The notes under the pieces are model-generated. The model was given only the letters and a program-made list of their open reading frames with translations, searched no databases and was not told the origin of the DNA. Made by a program: the position numbers and the translations under genes. 64,000 nucleotides of DNA from Palaemon carinicauda (lineage: Eukaryota; Arthropoda; Malacostraca; Decapoda; Palaemonidae), in contig NC_090741.1 in NCBI RefSeq assembly GCF_036898095.1, forward strand, positions 20,312,609-20,376,608. Direction: 5' to 3'. Shown here piece by piece: positions 1-14,668 of the stretch (positions within the stretch are counted from its first letter, which is position 1; the number at the start of each line of letters is the position of its first letter).

Positions 1-2139
1 AGTAGTCGCTCTGGCCGAGATATAAGTAAAATCAGGGTGTATCTACGCGAACAAAATCGCCCTTTTATCCTGTGAGGAAGCTTCTAAATGATAATGGGAC
101 AGACCTTTCACAGAGTAGAAATTACGAAATCAGAAAATGACTGTCTGTGTAAGAGAGGGAGGAAGGATACTGACTAAACAAAAGACGATTTGGTGGTAAA
201 GTATTATTGTTTTTAATATTTCCGACAACTTCTTTAAAACAATTTGTGGATATCAATAATAATATGAATACATGTGAGCACACCCTCATATCTATTTTGA
301 CAATTAAAATTAAAGATTTTTTACACTAAACGTATTGTAATATTTCATATTCTGATGAATGACAAAAAGTAGCGAATGTAATTGATCGATTTTATAAAAA
401 TTTATCAAAGGATATGCTTTTATATAATGTAGATAATTCCTGCTAATAGATTCCAAATACTGCATAATATTTTATTCGCATACTTGATATACGTCATTGA
501 TTGATTGTTATATCCTTGTTACAGCTAACCAAATTTCCAGGGAGAGGTATTAAGAAGAATATGATACATAGAAAAAGATTAGAAAAGTAGATATCAAAGG
601 TCCTTGCAGTTATCAACAAAAGGTATAAGGTAATAGGCAAGAGAGGCTTCGTGGTTTGAGTAGAGGGAACAGAAAACATAAAGATACTAGAAATAAGAAA
701 AGGGAGCTAAAGCTCTACGGTCTTTTTACTGAAAGAAACCTATTGAGAAAAATATAACATACTGTATGAAGGATGAAGAACATTGAATGAGTAAAAATAT
801 TAGGATCAAAGTAGATAAAGGAGAATAAAGAAGTTATAAGTGACAAATGGGAAAAAAGATTTAGTGAGATAAAACAACGTAAAATTTTGAAAAATGTTAG
901 CTATAATATTCGCCATAGTAAATGAGATAATAGAAACGTTGGTAAATATACCCAGATGTTAGCATAAATATTGAGGAAATAATAACTGAAAATGTTCAGA
1001 TGGAGGCTTGTCTCGTTGGGAAGGGTTTGTGATAAACTATGATCTGTACAAAACTGTTAACTGTTGTGTTTCCAATATCCAGATATGGATGACTTTATTG
1101 TATTCCAATATTAAATACTGCTTGGAATTATTATGTCTTATAGGGATAAAACAAGAGATGGTGTCTCCTTACATGTAAAAGAGGGCCATAAAAAAGGTGT
1201 AGTGTGGAACCCATGATTAGTAATTACTGAAGTAGCGGAAAACAGAAAACTGGGCACGAGATATGTTGGAAGAAATATGAGCCTGTTTCTGTCGTTGATG
1301 GAAAAAAAAACGTTGAAAACACTGAAGGAATGGTCTAATGTGACAAGGGGGAGATAAATTGATAATACATAGTTTTCAAAAATATTGAAATTGTTTGGAG
1401 ATCATTAACGATGAAAGGAATGGCTTCATATACTTATCTTTTTATATTTCCCCATTCTCAAGCAATAAAGGAAGGAAAGCAAATTATTTATTGGAGGAGA
1501 GAGTTATTGTCTATCTTCCGGGACATTCGGAGAAACGTTATCGGTAGCATATTGCAGTAAAGATAACTTTATGGCAGAGCCATCTTCATGACTGGGAAAT
1601 AACTTCTTTATTTCTGCATAGGGAAAAATAAAAGTTTTGTCTGCTTCTGCCTTCTATTATTTCTTTTTATCTTTTCATTGTAAACTTTAAATGATTTGGA
1701 AACATTCCCTAATTTTCACTTCTGATATAAATTGGGCAATCTTGTTAATTTCTAACAGCTCAAGGGAATTTTCATAATCGGCACATTTTTTTTTTTTTTG
1801 GGGGGGTGGCATTATTTAAGGATTTGCCGCCAAATTAACATCGATACCATGCTTGAAATATGAGACTATAACCATGTTTTGGAGAACAATTATTATTGCT
1901 GGCTGTAAAACTATTTTTTTCATATTGTTTAGAAATTACTGATAAAGTTGTTGTTAGCTCAAAAGTCTTTGTTCCATTTCTGTATTTTCTGAACGTTTAG
2001 CCACGGCATTATGATTTGTACAAATGTAGTTTTACATTTCCTTTCATGAATGGTACCGAACATTTTTGGGGGGAATGCCGACTTGTGGATAGTTTCGTTC
2101 ACTAGAGAGCAATACATCAATGATCAAAACAATATAGGT
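1..2139. other. Unassigned AT-rich DNA
   Basis: No reading frame longer than chance and no recognised repeat. Faint coding-like texture around 780-1340 (lysine/arginine-rich frames with many stops) could be a very old retroelement, but no motif could be named. A short T run followed by G7 lies at about 1789-1806. Confidence 0.5.
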
Positions 2140-2612
2140 GTCATAAGCCATCCGTTGAGATACTACCTCTAGAGAGGTATTGGGTCCTTTGACTGGCTAA
2201 ACAGTACTTCATTGGATCCTTCTCTTTGGTTACGGCTAATTTTCCTTTTGCCTAAACATGCACCGAATAGTCTGACCTTTTCTTTACATGTTCTCCACTG
2301 ACATCATACACCTGACAACGCTGAGATTACCAAACAATTCTTCCTCGCTCAAGTGGTTAACTACTGCAATGTAATTGTTCAGTGGTTACTCTCCTGTTGG
2401 TAAGGGTAGAAGAGACTCTTTAGCTATGGTAAGCAGCTCTTCTAGGAGAAGGACACTCCAAAATTAAACCACTATTCTCTGGTCTTGGATAGTGCCATAT
2501 CCTCTGTACCATGGTCTTTCACTGTCTTGGGGTAGAGTTCTTTTGCTGAGAGGGTATACTTGTTTACACTATTCTATCTTATTTCTCTTTCTCCTGTTTT
2601 CTTTTTTTTTTC
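2140..2612 (+). mobile_element. Non-autonomous repeat, family S (3'-truncated copy)
   Basis: This segment matches, in opposite orientation, the bodies of the repeats at 11433-12012 and 13229-13920. Shared landmarks, in order, are the TACTACC/CTCTAGAG start, GGGTCCTTTGACTGGC, the GACAACGCTGAGATTACCAA block, the CTTCTAGGAGAAGGACACTCC block and GTACCATGGTCTT. It stops before the LINE-like 3' tail seen in the other copies. No ORF is present, so it is non-coding and must have been mobilised in trans. Divergence from the other copies is moderate, so it looks older than they do. Confidence 0.8.
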
Positions 2613-2773
2613 ATTTTCATAGCTTATGTATGAACGGTTTACTTTAATGTTGTTACTGTTCATAAAATATTTTATTATAATTGTTCATTACTTCTAATGA
2701 AATTTCCTTATTTCTTTTCCTCTCTGGAATATTTTCCTTATTGTGATGGAATATGTATAATTATGATGACAAA

Positions 2774-2775
<2 letters not shown>

Positions 2776-2821
<46 letters not shown>
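2776..2821. repeat. (CT)n microsatellite
   Basis: Uninterrupted CT dinucleotides. Confidence 0.98.
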
Positions 2822-2823
<2 letters not shown>

Positions 2824-3060
2824 CTGAGTGTTCAACATTAGATATTTACATATAATGAGCCTTATGTAAATGGAAAGGGGTTTGTTAATTTAAGTTGGGC
2901 ATAACAATGGACAACTTCTTTGATAGGCTTTTAATAGCAAAATTTAATAGATGGAGGAGAAAAATAACAAAATCACCAATATGTCACTGTTCACGATTGA
3001 TGACACCGGTCATTCATAATAGTCAAATGAAATCAAGTAGCTGAACACATTGTATTCATG

Positions 3061-5984
<2,924 letters not shown>

Positions 5985-6472
5985 AAGCTGGTTTAGCATA
6001 AGAGTAAGTCTTTTATTAATTTATTGCATTTGTGTATTTAAGAGATGTATAACCAGCTTGTGAAGTGAGTTCCACTCATGTAGGTTCAAGTAATGTATGT
6101 AGATTACATAAGACTTTCGTTATTCATGTAACAGTAATTTCATTCAATTCACTATTACTAAATTTACATTATTTTTAAGAATTAACTTTATTTCACGTAT
6201 TTTGTTACAAAGTCTTATGTAAACTCGTTTATGAATCCTGTATGACATACACGAGGTATGAACACGAGGGATTGCGTAATCTTTATGTTTACACGTTGCT
6301 AAAAAGTGCATGAAAATTCTCGAATTAGATTTCCCCTATTTTTAATGTTTCTAGAAAGTTGGCGGAGATAGTTGAGAGAGAGTTGCCTCGCCATGTAAGT
6401 TGGAACTCGTCTGGTACTTGACTAGTTGGCAACTTTGGTGCCGTAAGCCTGTGATGTAGAATAATTAGTTCA
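5985..6472. other. Unassigned intergenic sequence
   Basis: No ORF. The GC-richer stretch around 6350-6450 has a promoter/LTR-like look, but no second copy exists in the window to define an LTR. Confidence 0.4.

Positions 6473-7408
<936 letters not shown>

Positions 7409-7480
<72 letters not shown>
7409..7480. repeat. (AT)n microsatellite
   Basis: Pure alternating AT ending ten bases before the TTAA of the adjacent MITE. Confidence 0.98.
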
Positions 7481-7482
<2 letters not shown>

Positions 7483-7489
7483 TCAACCA

Positions 7490-7780
7490 TTAACCCTTTG
7501 GGAATTTCCAACCCTTAACCGCCAAGGGGTTATTTTTTCCCCAGCACATTTTGCAGTGTATTTTCTTTTTAAATTGCTCTAACAGCATTAATTTTTGTCA
7601 TAGAGAGGTCAGGTTGGTCTCATTCTCTTGGAAAATGCCTGAATTTTCTCAAAAAATTATAAAAAATATGAAAAAATTTTTATAGTATTTTTTTGCAAGG
7701 ACGTACAGGTACGTCCATGGGGGTAAAGGGATGAGTTTTGTGAAACGTACCAGTACGTCCTTTGGGGGTAAAAGGGTTAA
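7490..7780. mobile_element. piggyBac-type MITE with TTAA target sites
   Basis: The segment is bounded by TTAA at 7490-7493 and 7777-7780, with inverted termini beginning CCCTTT on the left and ending AAAAGGG on the right. TTAA duplication with CCC...GGG ends is the signature of the piggyBac superfamily. The inside is 280 bp, non-coding and T-rich. It contains the palindrome GGACGTACAGGTACGTCC near 7700-7717 and a related CGTACCAGTACG near 7746-7757. With no transposase it is non-autonomous. It lies against the 3' end of the RTE-like LINE fragment that follows. The left terminal repeat is more diverged than the right. Confidence 0.72.
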
Positions 7781-8204
7781 TAGTGTACTGCAGAGAAAGG
7801 CCTGGGACATGTCCTTCCACTTGCATCCGTTTATGCTTTTTCTGTGCCAGTCCAAACCCAAAAGCTTTCTTAGTTCATAAATCCATTGTTTTCTTTTCCC
7901 CTGCTTCGCTTACAATCTCTAAGGACCAAATTCTGTCATTCTTGATGTCCATCTATTATCTGTCATTCTCATCATATGTCCTGCCCTTGTCCATTTTATT
8001 TTTTATATACTGTTAGAAAATCCTCGCCTTTAGCTTGCTTTCGCATTAATGTTTTTTTTTAGCCATTCTCACCAACACTCCTAATTACCATTCATCATGT
8101 TTAGCTTCTTCATGCTACAAAATAATCGTGTAAATATTCCAGGGATCACTTCATTCAGTATTCCAACGTAATCAGGAGCTTTCCATCTCCTGAATTTTTT
8201 TAAT
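7781..8204 (-). mobile_element. RTE-like LINE, 3' portion (internally deleted)
   Basis: Read on the minus strand. The 7781-8020 part encodes the C-terminal tail typical of RTE-like polyproteins (GLDWHRKSINGCKWKDMSQA, then FLCSTL), which in relatives follows the MTDNRWT/GRQKTRW region. The 8045-8204 part encodes the start of RT (RRWKAPDY, EVIPGIFTRLFCSM). The RT core between them is missing. The upstream half of the same element continues at about 10216-11240, beyond the Jockey-like insertion: the linker there and the RT start here adjoin in intact relatives. Confidence 0.7.
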
Positions 8205-10215
8205 GATATTATTATTATTATTTTTACTAGCCAAGCTACAACCCTAGCTGGAAAAGGAAGATGCTATAAACCCAAGGGCTCCAACAAGGAAAAATAGCCC
8301 AGTGAGGAAAGGAAATAAGGAAATAAATAAATGATGAGAATAAATTAACAATATATCCTTCTAAAAACAGTAACAGCATCAAAACAGATATGCCCTATAT
8401 AAACTATTAACAACATCAAAAACAGATATGTCCTATATAAACTATTAACAACATCAAAAACAGATATGTCGTATATAAACAATAAAAAGACTCATGTTAG
8501 CCTGGTTAACATAAAAACATTTGCTCCAACTTTGAACTTTTGAAGTTCTACTGATTCAACTACCCGATTAGGAAGATCATTCTACAACTTGGTAACAGCT
8601 GAAATAAAACTTCTAGAATACTGTGTAGTATTGAGCCTCATGATGGAGAAGGCCTGGATATTAGAATTAACTGCCTGCCTAGTATTATGAACACGATAGA
8701 ATTGTCCAGGGAGATCTGAATGTAAAGGATGGTCAGAGTTATGAAAAATCTTATGCAACATGCATAATGAAATAATTGAACGACGGTGCCAAAGATTAAT
8801 ATCTAGATCAGGAATAAGAAATTTAAAAGACCGTAAGTTTTTATCCAACAAATTAAGATGAGAATCAGCAGCTGAACACCAGACAGGAGAACAATACTCA
8901 AAACAAGATAGAATGAAAGAATTAAAACACTTCTTCAGAATAGATTGATCACCGAAAATCTTGTAAGAATTCATCAATAAACAAATTTTTTGTGCAATTG
9001 AAGAAGACACAGACCTAATGTGGTTCTCAAAAGTAAATTTGCTGTCGAGAATTACACTTAAAATTTGAAAAGAGTCATACAAATTTAAAGAAACATTATC
9101 AATACTGAGATCCGGATGTTGAGGAGCCACCGTCCTTGACCTACTTACAGTCATACTTTGAGTTTTGTTAGGATTCAACTTCATACCCCATAATTTGCAC
9201 CAATTACAAATTTTAGCTAAATTTCTATTAAGGGATTCGCTAACCCCAGATCTACATTCATGGGATGGAATTGATGCAAAGAGAGTAGCATCATCTACAT
9301 CTGCAACAAGCTTGTTTTCTAGGCCAAACCACATGTCATGTGTATATAGTATGAAAAGTAATGGGCCAAGAACACTACCCTGTGGAACACCGGATATCAC
9401 ATTTCTATACTCACTATGGTGCCCATTAACAACAACTCTTTGAGATCTATTACTTGAAAAATCAATAATAATGCTAAGAAACGACCCACCCACTCCCAAC
9501 TGTTTCATGATTAACACAGTCAAAGGCAGCACTAAAATCATGGCCAATAATACGAACTTCCTGACCACAATCAAGGGATTTTCGTACAGCACTGGAGATT
9601 GTAAGAAGGGCATCACATGCTCCAAGGCTTTTACGAAAACCAAATTGCAACCTTGGGAGTAGGTGATTACCTTCAGCAAACCTATTAAGACGTTTTGCCA
9701 GAAGACGTTCAAAAACTTTAGATAATATGGGAGTTATGGAAATTGGGCGCTAATCACTGGGACTTGAGCTACCACAAACACATTTACATAGACGAGTAAC
9801 ATTACCAATTCTCCAATAAGTGCTAAAAGCTCCTCTTCTTGCTAACTTGCGCAAAATAACAGATAACTTTGGAGCTAAGAAATCTGCCGTCTTTATAAAA
9901 AAACACAGGAAAAATACCATTTGGGTCTACACCTCCATAAGCATCAAGGTCCATCAACAGAGCTTTAATCTCACGAGATCAAAAAGCTAAACTAGTTAGT
10001 TTAGCCTCGGGAAAACAGGAATGAGGAAGTTCAAGTTTTTCATTACTCAGTTTACTGACAAAAACATCAGCCAAAAGGGTTGCCTTTTCCTTTGGACAGT
10101 GAGTGACTGAGCCATCTGGTTTAAGTAAAGGAAGAACTGTTGCATCTACACCAAAGAGTGCAGATTTAAGGGTAGAACACCATTCATGTTCCTGAGTTGT
10201 ACCAGAAGCTTCACC
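8205..10215 (-). mobile_element. Jockey-like non-LTR retrotransposon, 5'-truncated
   Basis: A minus-strand LINE whose 3' end is an (AAT)n tail at 8205-8222. Its 3' UTR (8223-8580) carries three copies of a roughly 37-bp unit beginning at 8378, 8414 and 8452. Coding sequence runs from about 10210 down to 8582 and covers RT thumb, palm and fingers, but it is split over frames. The endonuclease domain is absent, so the copy is 5'-truncated. It interrupts an RTE-like LINE in the same orientation. Related, younger copies lie at 37791-39063, 44731-46006 and 62798-64000. Confidence 0.85.
8582..9712 (-). pseudogene. Jockey-like reverse transcriptase, main frame
   Basis: A 376-residue open frame. Residues from about 70 onward match RT of the Jockey/CR1 group: SNRSQRVVVNGHHSEYRN, then [20 protein letters not shown] (motif B region), LWGMKLNPNKTQSMTVSRSR, and a C-terminal CSPVWCSAADSHLNLLD segment. 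The catalytic YADD motif reads DVDD here (residues Tyr and Ala replaced), so the enzyme should be dead. The first ~70 residues are out of frame: the true upstream RT segment (RPISITPI, LQFGFRK, DFSAAFD) continues in another frame from about 9500 to 9770. One or more frameshifts therefore break the gene. Confidence 0.85.
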
Positions 10216-11240
10216 TTCAAATACACTGAATTCATTTATGGGGACGACAAGTCCTCATCAGCTTCAGGTATATCAGTTAAATAAAGCGTTCCATCCGCCG
10301 TTGCCTTACTTCTTCTTCTGTTGTTATAATGGATCCATTCCTCTTTTTGATGGGCATATGCTTCTCCTTTGTCCCCATAGAGATTAAATGAATAATTGTA
10401 TGGGGCAATTCTCACTCCATAGCCACTCCCTGATTTCATAACTGTGTCAGCCTCATCTGCTCTCCTTTCTAAATACTCTCTCCGGACATTCATAGTTTTC
10501 CTTTAGACTTCACTATCAATACTGGAATGCTGAACCTTATAATTTTTATTACTTCATCGAAAACTATCAGCAATCAATATTTGTCCTTGTCTCCTTTTTA
10601 TAGTATCTCACATATCATTTGATATCTATGGCTTTCTCCTTGAAATTGCATGTTCTGTTCCAGAACTTCACTTCCAACTGACTGATATACAGTCTAAATA
10701 TCACACCATTGTTCATCAGTTGTTTCTCTTCATCTCTGAAAGATTCTAAAACTGCAAATCGATTTCTTCATTCAATTGCAAATGTTTCTCTGTGCTCATC
10801 TTGTACTAGCTTAGTTGTATCAAACCTAGGTATTCTATCTACATTTCTGTTGTGTGTTTTAAGTTTCAATTTCGTTGTGGCAATGAGGAGCTGGTAATCA
10901 CTACCAATATCTGCAGCTACTTCACACTTTAATAATGGCTATATAATTCATCTGATTTTTCTAATTGGCACATGGTGAACTCCATGTATATTTCTGGATG
11001 TCCTCGTGTTGGAAAAGAGCTCCGCCAATGACAAGATTGTAAGTTTAACAGAAACTTATAAAACGTGCTTCAGTTGAAAGCTCGCCAGGACTCTTAACAC
11101 CCATCACATTCTCTATACCTTGATTATTCCTCCTAACTTTAGCATTGAGGTCACCCATCATAATTTTTATATCTCTTTCTAGGATCTCATTTTTTACACT
11201 CTGCAGTTCTTCAGAGCATATATATTCATATATACTGCAC
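10216..11240 (-). mobile_element. RTE-like LINE, endonuclease and linker portion
   Basis: The minus-strand frame at 11045-11242 reads as the second half of an APE-type endonuclease (MMGDLNAKV, then ELSTEARFISFC, continuing NLVIGGALFQHED and YTWSSP in the next frame). The frame at 10236-10493 is the charged linker that precedes RT (REYLERRADEADTVMKSGSG, ending IPEADEDL). The middle is full of stops. A close paralogue of 10740-10910 lies at 16070-16240, which supports one family. The RT half of this copy is found at 7781-8204, across the inserted Jockey-like element. Confidence 0.75.
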
Positions 11241-11289
11241 ATGAATATATGATATAATTATGTACATATATAAATGTAAATATTCAGAT

Positions 11290-11292
<3 letters not shown>

Positions 11293-11363
<71 letters not shown>

Positions 11364-11373
11364 TGTGTATATT

Positions 11374-11432
<59 letters not shown>
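11293..11432. repeat. (AT)n microsatellite
   Basis: Alternating AT with TATAATATA interruptions; it abuts the (TTA) end of the next repeat. Confidence 0.97.
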
Positions 11433-11437
<5 letters not shown>

Positions 11438-12012
11438 ACTTGCTGAGCTACAACCCTAGTTGGAAAACCAGAATGCTATAAGGGGCTCCAACAGAGAAAA
11501 TAACCCAGTGAGGAAAGGAAAAAAGAAAAAATTAAATATATAAGAACAGTGATGACATCAAAGTAAATATTTCCTATATATACCATAAAAAACTTCAACA
11601 AGACAAGAGGAAGACAAATAAGATAGAATAATGTACCCGACTGTACCCTCAAGCAAGAGAACTCCTAACCTAAGAGAATGGAAGACCCATGGTACAGAGG
11701 CTATGGCACTACCCTAGACTTGAGAACAATGGTTTGATTTTGGAGTGTCCTTCTCCTAGAAGAGCTACTTACCATAGCTAAAGAGCTTATCAAGAGGAAA
11801 GTTGCCACTGAACAATCATAGTACAGTAGTTAACCCCTTGTTTGGTAATCTCAGTGTTGTCAGGTGAATGAAGACAGAGGAGAATATGGGAAGAATAGGC
11901 CAAACTATTCGGTGTATGTGTAGGCAAAGGTGAAATGAACCGTAACCAGAGATAATAATCTAATGCAGTACTGTCTGGTCAGTCAAAGGACCCCATAACT
12001 CTCTAGCGGTAG
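11433..12012 (-). mobile_element. Non-autonomous repeat, family S
   Basis: A minus-strand copy. The first ~180 bp (3' end) resemble the Jockey-like LINE tail: CTACAACCCTAGTTGGAAAA, GGGGCTCCAACA, CCCAGTGAGGAAAGGAA, then the CCTATATA block. The rest is a body specific to family S, ending with GGACCCCATAACTCTCTAGC. No ORF is present. It is flanked on both sides by (AT)n arrays. Confidence 0.85.
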
Positions 12013-12223
12013 TGTATATATATATATATATATATAGTAAGTATATATATGTATATATATGGATATATATATTTATATATATATATATATATATATACAA
12101 ACATAAACGAACACAAAAATACTCTATATATATGCATGCATATGTATATATACATGTGTATATGAATATATATATATATATATATATAGAGCATATATAT
12201 ATGTATGTATGAAGTATATATGC

Positions 12224-12258
<35 letters not shown>

Positions 12259-12261
12259 CAG

Positions 12262-12300
<39 letters not shown>

Positions 12301-12342
12301 ATTTATATATGCATATATGTAGAGTAAATATAGCCTATATAA

Positions 12343-12374
<32 letters not shown>

Positions 12375-12432
12375 TTATATATATATATATATATATATTC
12401 ATATACTGTATATATATATATATATATATACG
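12013..12432. repeat. Compound (AT)n / TATG array
   Basis: About 420 bp of alternating AT with TATG, TGTG and AGAGCA interruptions, running directly into the first tRNA-SINE unit. Confidence 0.95.
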
Positions 12433-13228
12433 GATGAAAATCAATACAATATCGTGTTCAAATAGAAATAAATTTCTACCACATACTTGGGATCGAACCC
12501 TAGACCCTTCAAATGAAAGGCCAGGTCGCTTCCAACCATGCCACCAGAGGCTCTAAAGGAAGTCAGAACCTAACTGCCACCTGCAGTTCAGGATTTACCT
12601 GGCGAGTCATCAGTCTCTTACCAGTGAGTTTTCCCCGCCTTCCCGACCAAGTAGGTAAAACAATTGATAGCTTTTAGTTGGAATTTCCCCTAATGAGTCA
12701 GTATGGATGAAAATTAACGCAATATCATGTTCAAATAGAAATAAAATTCTACATCACACTTGGGAATGAACCGTAGACCCTTCAAATGAAAGGCCAGGTC
12801 GCTTCCAACCATACCACAAAGGCTGTAAAAGAAGTCGGAACCTAACTGCTACCTGCAGTTCAGGATTTACCTGGTGATACATCAGTCTCTTACCAGCGAG
12901 TTTTCCCCGACTTCCCGGACATCTAGGTGACGCAATTGATAGCTTTTAGTTGTAATTACCCCTAATGAGTTATTGTAGATGAAAATCAACACAATATCGT
13001 GTTCAAATTAAAATAAATTTCTACCTGATACTTGGGATCGAACCCTAGACCCTTCAAATGAAAGGCCAGGTTGCTTCCGACCATGCCACCAGAGGCACTA
13101 AAAGAAGTCGGAACCTAACTGCTACCTGCTGTTCAGGATTTACTTGGCGAAACATCAGTCTCTAACCAAAGATATATCCCCAACTTCCCAGCCCACTAGG
13201 TGACACAATTGATAGCTTTAAGTTGAAA
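12433..13228 (-). mobile_element. Tandem array of tRNA-derived SINE units (units 1-3)
   Basis: Three head-to-tail units start at 12433, 12706 and 12978 (period 272-273 bp), each opening with GATGAAAATNAACNCAATAT. On the minus strand each unit contains a pol III A-box-like TGGCATGGTTGG (complement at 12531-12543 in unit 1) and a B-box-like GGGTTCGATCCC (complement at 12489-12500). Spacing fits a tRNA-derived head of about 70 bp. The remaining 200 bp is unrelated body. Unit 3 is interrupted at about 13228 by a family S insertion and resumes at 13921. No unit looks like a functional tRNA gene: the acceptor arms do not pair convincingly. Confidence 0.8.
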
Positions 13229-13920
13229 TTATTATCATTATTATTATTACCTGCTAAGCTACAGCCCTAGTAGGAAAAGCAGAATGCTATAAGCCCAGGG
13301 GCTCCAACAAGGAAAATAGCCCAGTGAGGAAAAGAAACAAGGAAAAATAAAATAACTTAAGAAGAGTAATAACACCAAAATAAATATCACCTATATAAAG
13401 TATAAAAATTTTAACAAAACAAGCGTGAAAATAGGATAGAATAGTGTGCCCGAGTGTACCCTAAAGCAAGAAAACTCTAACCCAAGACATTGGAAGACCA
13501 TGGTACAGAGGCTATGGCTCTACCCAAGAATAGAAAACAATGGTTCGATTTTGGAGTGTCCTTCTCCTAGAAGAGTTGCTTACCATTGCTAAAGAGTCTC
13601 TTCTACCCTTACCTAGTGGAAAGTAGCCTCTGAACAATTACAGGGCAGTAGATAACCTCTTGAGAGAAGAAGAATGTTTGGTAATCTCGGTGTTGTCAGA
13701 TGTATGAGGACACAGGAGAATATGTAGAGAATAGGCCAGACTATTAGGTGTGTGTGTGTGTGTGCGTGTGTGTGTGTGTGTGTGTGTAGGCAAAGGGAAA
13801 AAGAACCGTACCCAGAGAGAAGGATCCAATATAGTACTGTCTGGCCAGTCAAAAGACCCCATAACTCTCTGGCGGTAGTATCTTAACGGGTGGCTGGTGC
13901 CATGGCCAACCTACTACCTA
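13229..13920 (-). mobile_element. Non-autonomous repeat, family S, most complete copy
   Basis: About 690 bp inserted into unit 3 of the SINE array, in GAAATTA|CCCC context, with a 3-4 bp ATTA/TTA overlap at both ends that may be the target duplication. The left end (its 3' end) is (TTA)n followed by ~180 bp similar to the Jockey-like LINE 3' tail. The body includes a (GT)n tract at 13749-13788. No ORF. This copy defines the 5' end (AGGTTGGCCATGGCACCAGC on the minus strand). Confidence 0.88.
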
Positions 13921-14097
13921 TTACCCCCAATGAGTCAATATGGATGAAAATCAACACAATATCGTGTTCAAATAGAAATAAATTTCTACTTCAAATTCGG
14001 GATTGAACCCTAGACCTTTCAAATGAAAGGCCAGGTCGCTTCCAGCCATGCCAACAGAGACTCTAAAAGAAGTCACAATCTAACTGCTACCTGCATC
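13921..14097 (-). mobile_element. tRNA-derived SINE array, end of unit 3 and partial unit 4
   Basis: Unit 3 resumes after the family S insertion and unit 4 starts at 13943. It keeps the B-box region (GGGATTGAACCC) and the A-box region, and is cut at about 14097, where a short piece of LINE/family S 3' sequence begins. Its distance from the previous unit start fits the same period once the insertion is removed. Confidence 0.8.
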
Positions 14098-14175
14098 TTA
14101 AAAGATTAACAACATTAAAATAAATATTACCTATATAAACTATTAAAACTTTAACAAAACAAGAGGGCATATGGC
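14098..14175 (-). mobile_element. Short LINE/family S 3' UTR fragment
   Basis: Matches the CCTATATAAACTATTAA...AACAAAACAAGAGG stretch of the family S tails. It is truncated on both sides; 14176-14304 beyond it shows nothing recognisable. Confidence 0.6.
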
Positions 14176-14301
14176 ACTCGAGTAAACTTTCTTATAGTTT
14201 ATATTCTAATACTGTCTTGCCATTTAACTCCCTATATCCATCTAACGGCTTTGTTCTCAAATCTATAAAATCTATTGGAAATTGTTTCATTGTCTTACCC
14301 T

Positions 14302-14308
<7 letters not shown>

Positions 14309-14363
<55 letters not shown>

Positions 14364-14668
14364 CAACCCTAATTGGAAAAGCAGAATGCCATAAGTTCAG
14401 GGGCTCCAACAATGAAAAAAGCCCAGTGAGGAAAGGAAACAAGGAAAAATCAAATATTTTAAGAACAGTAACAACAATAAAATAAATATGTCCTATATAA
14501 ACTACAAAAGCTTTCATAAAATAAGAGGAATGGAAATAAGATAGAATAGTGTTCCCAAGTGTACCCTCAAGCAAGAGAACTTCAATCCAAGATAGTGGAA
14601 GACCATGGTAATGTGGCTATGGCACTATTCAAGACTAGAGAACAATGTTTTGATTTTGGAGTGTCCAT
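14309..14668 (-). mobile_element. Non-autonomous repeat, family S, 5'-truncated copy
   Basis: Starts with (TTA)n (14309-14362), followed by the LINE-like tail (ACAACCCTAATTGGAAAAGC, CCCAGTGAGGAAAGGAAAC) and about 200 bp of family S body. It ends at the TTTTGGAGTGTCC block, where RTE-like sequence starts. 5' truncation is the usual product of target-primed reverse transcription. Confidence 0.85.

Noticed and set aside
494..679. Minus-strand 61-codon ORF with a hydrophobic stretch
   Set aside because: Length within chance expectation and no homologous motif.
12480..12550. Functional tRNA gene
   Set aside because: A- and B-box-like motifs are present, but I could not fold acceptor and anticodon arms that pair; it recurs in a repeat unit with diverged copies.
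12433..14097. CRISPR-like or satellite array
   Set aside because: The 272-bp period with pol III box motifs, and its setting in an animal genome, fit tandem SINE units; there is no short repeat/variable spacer pattern.
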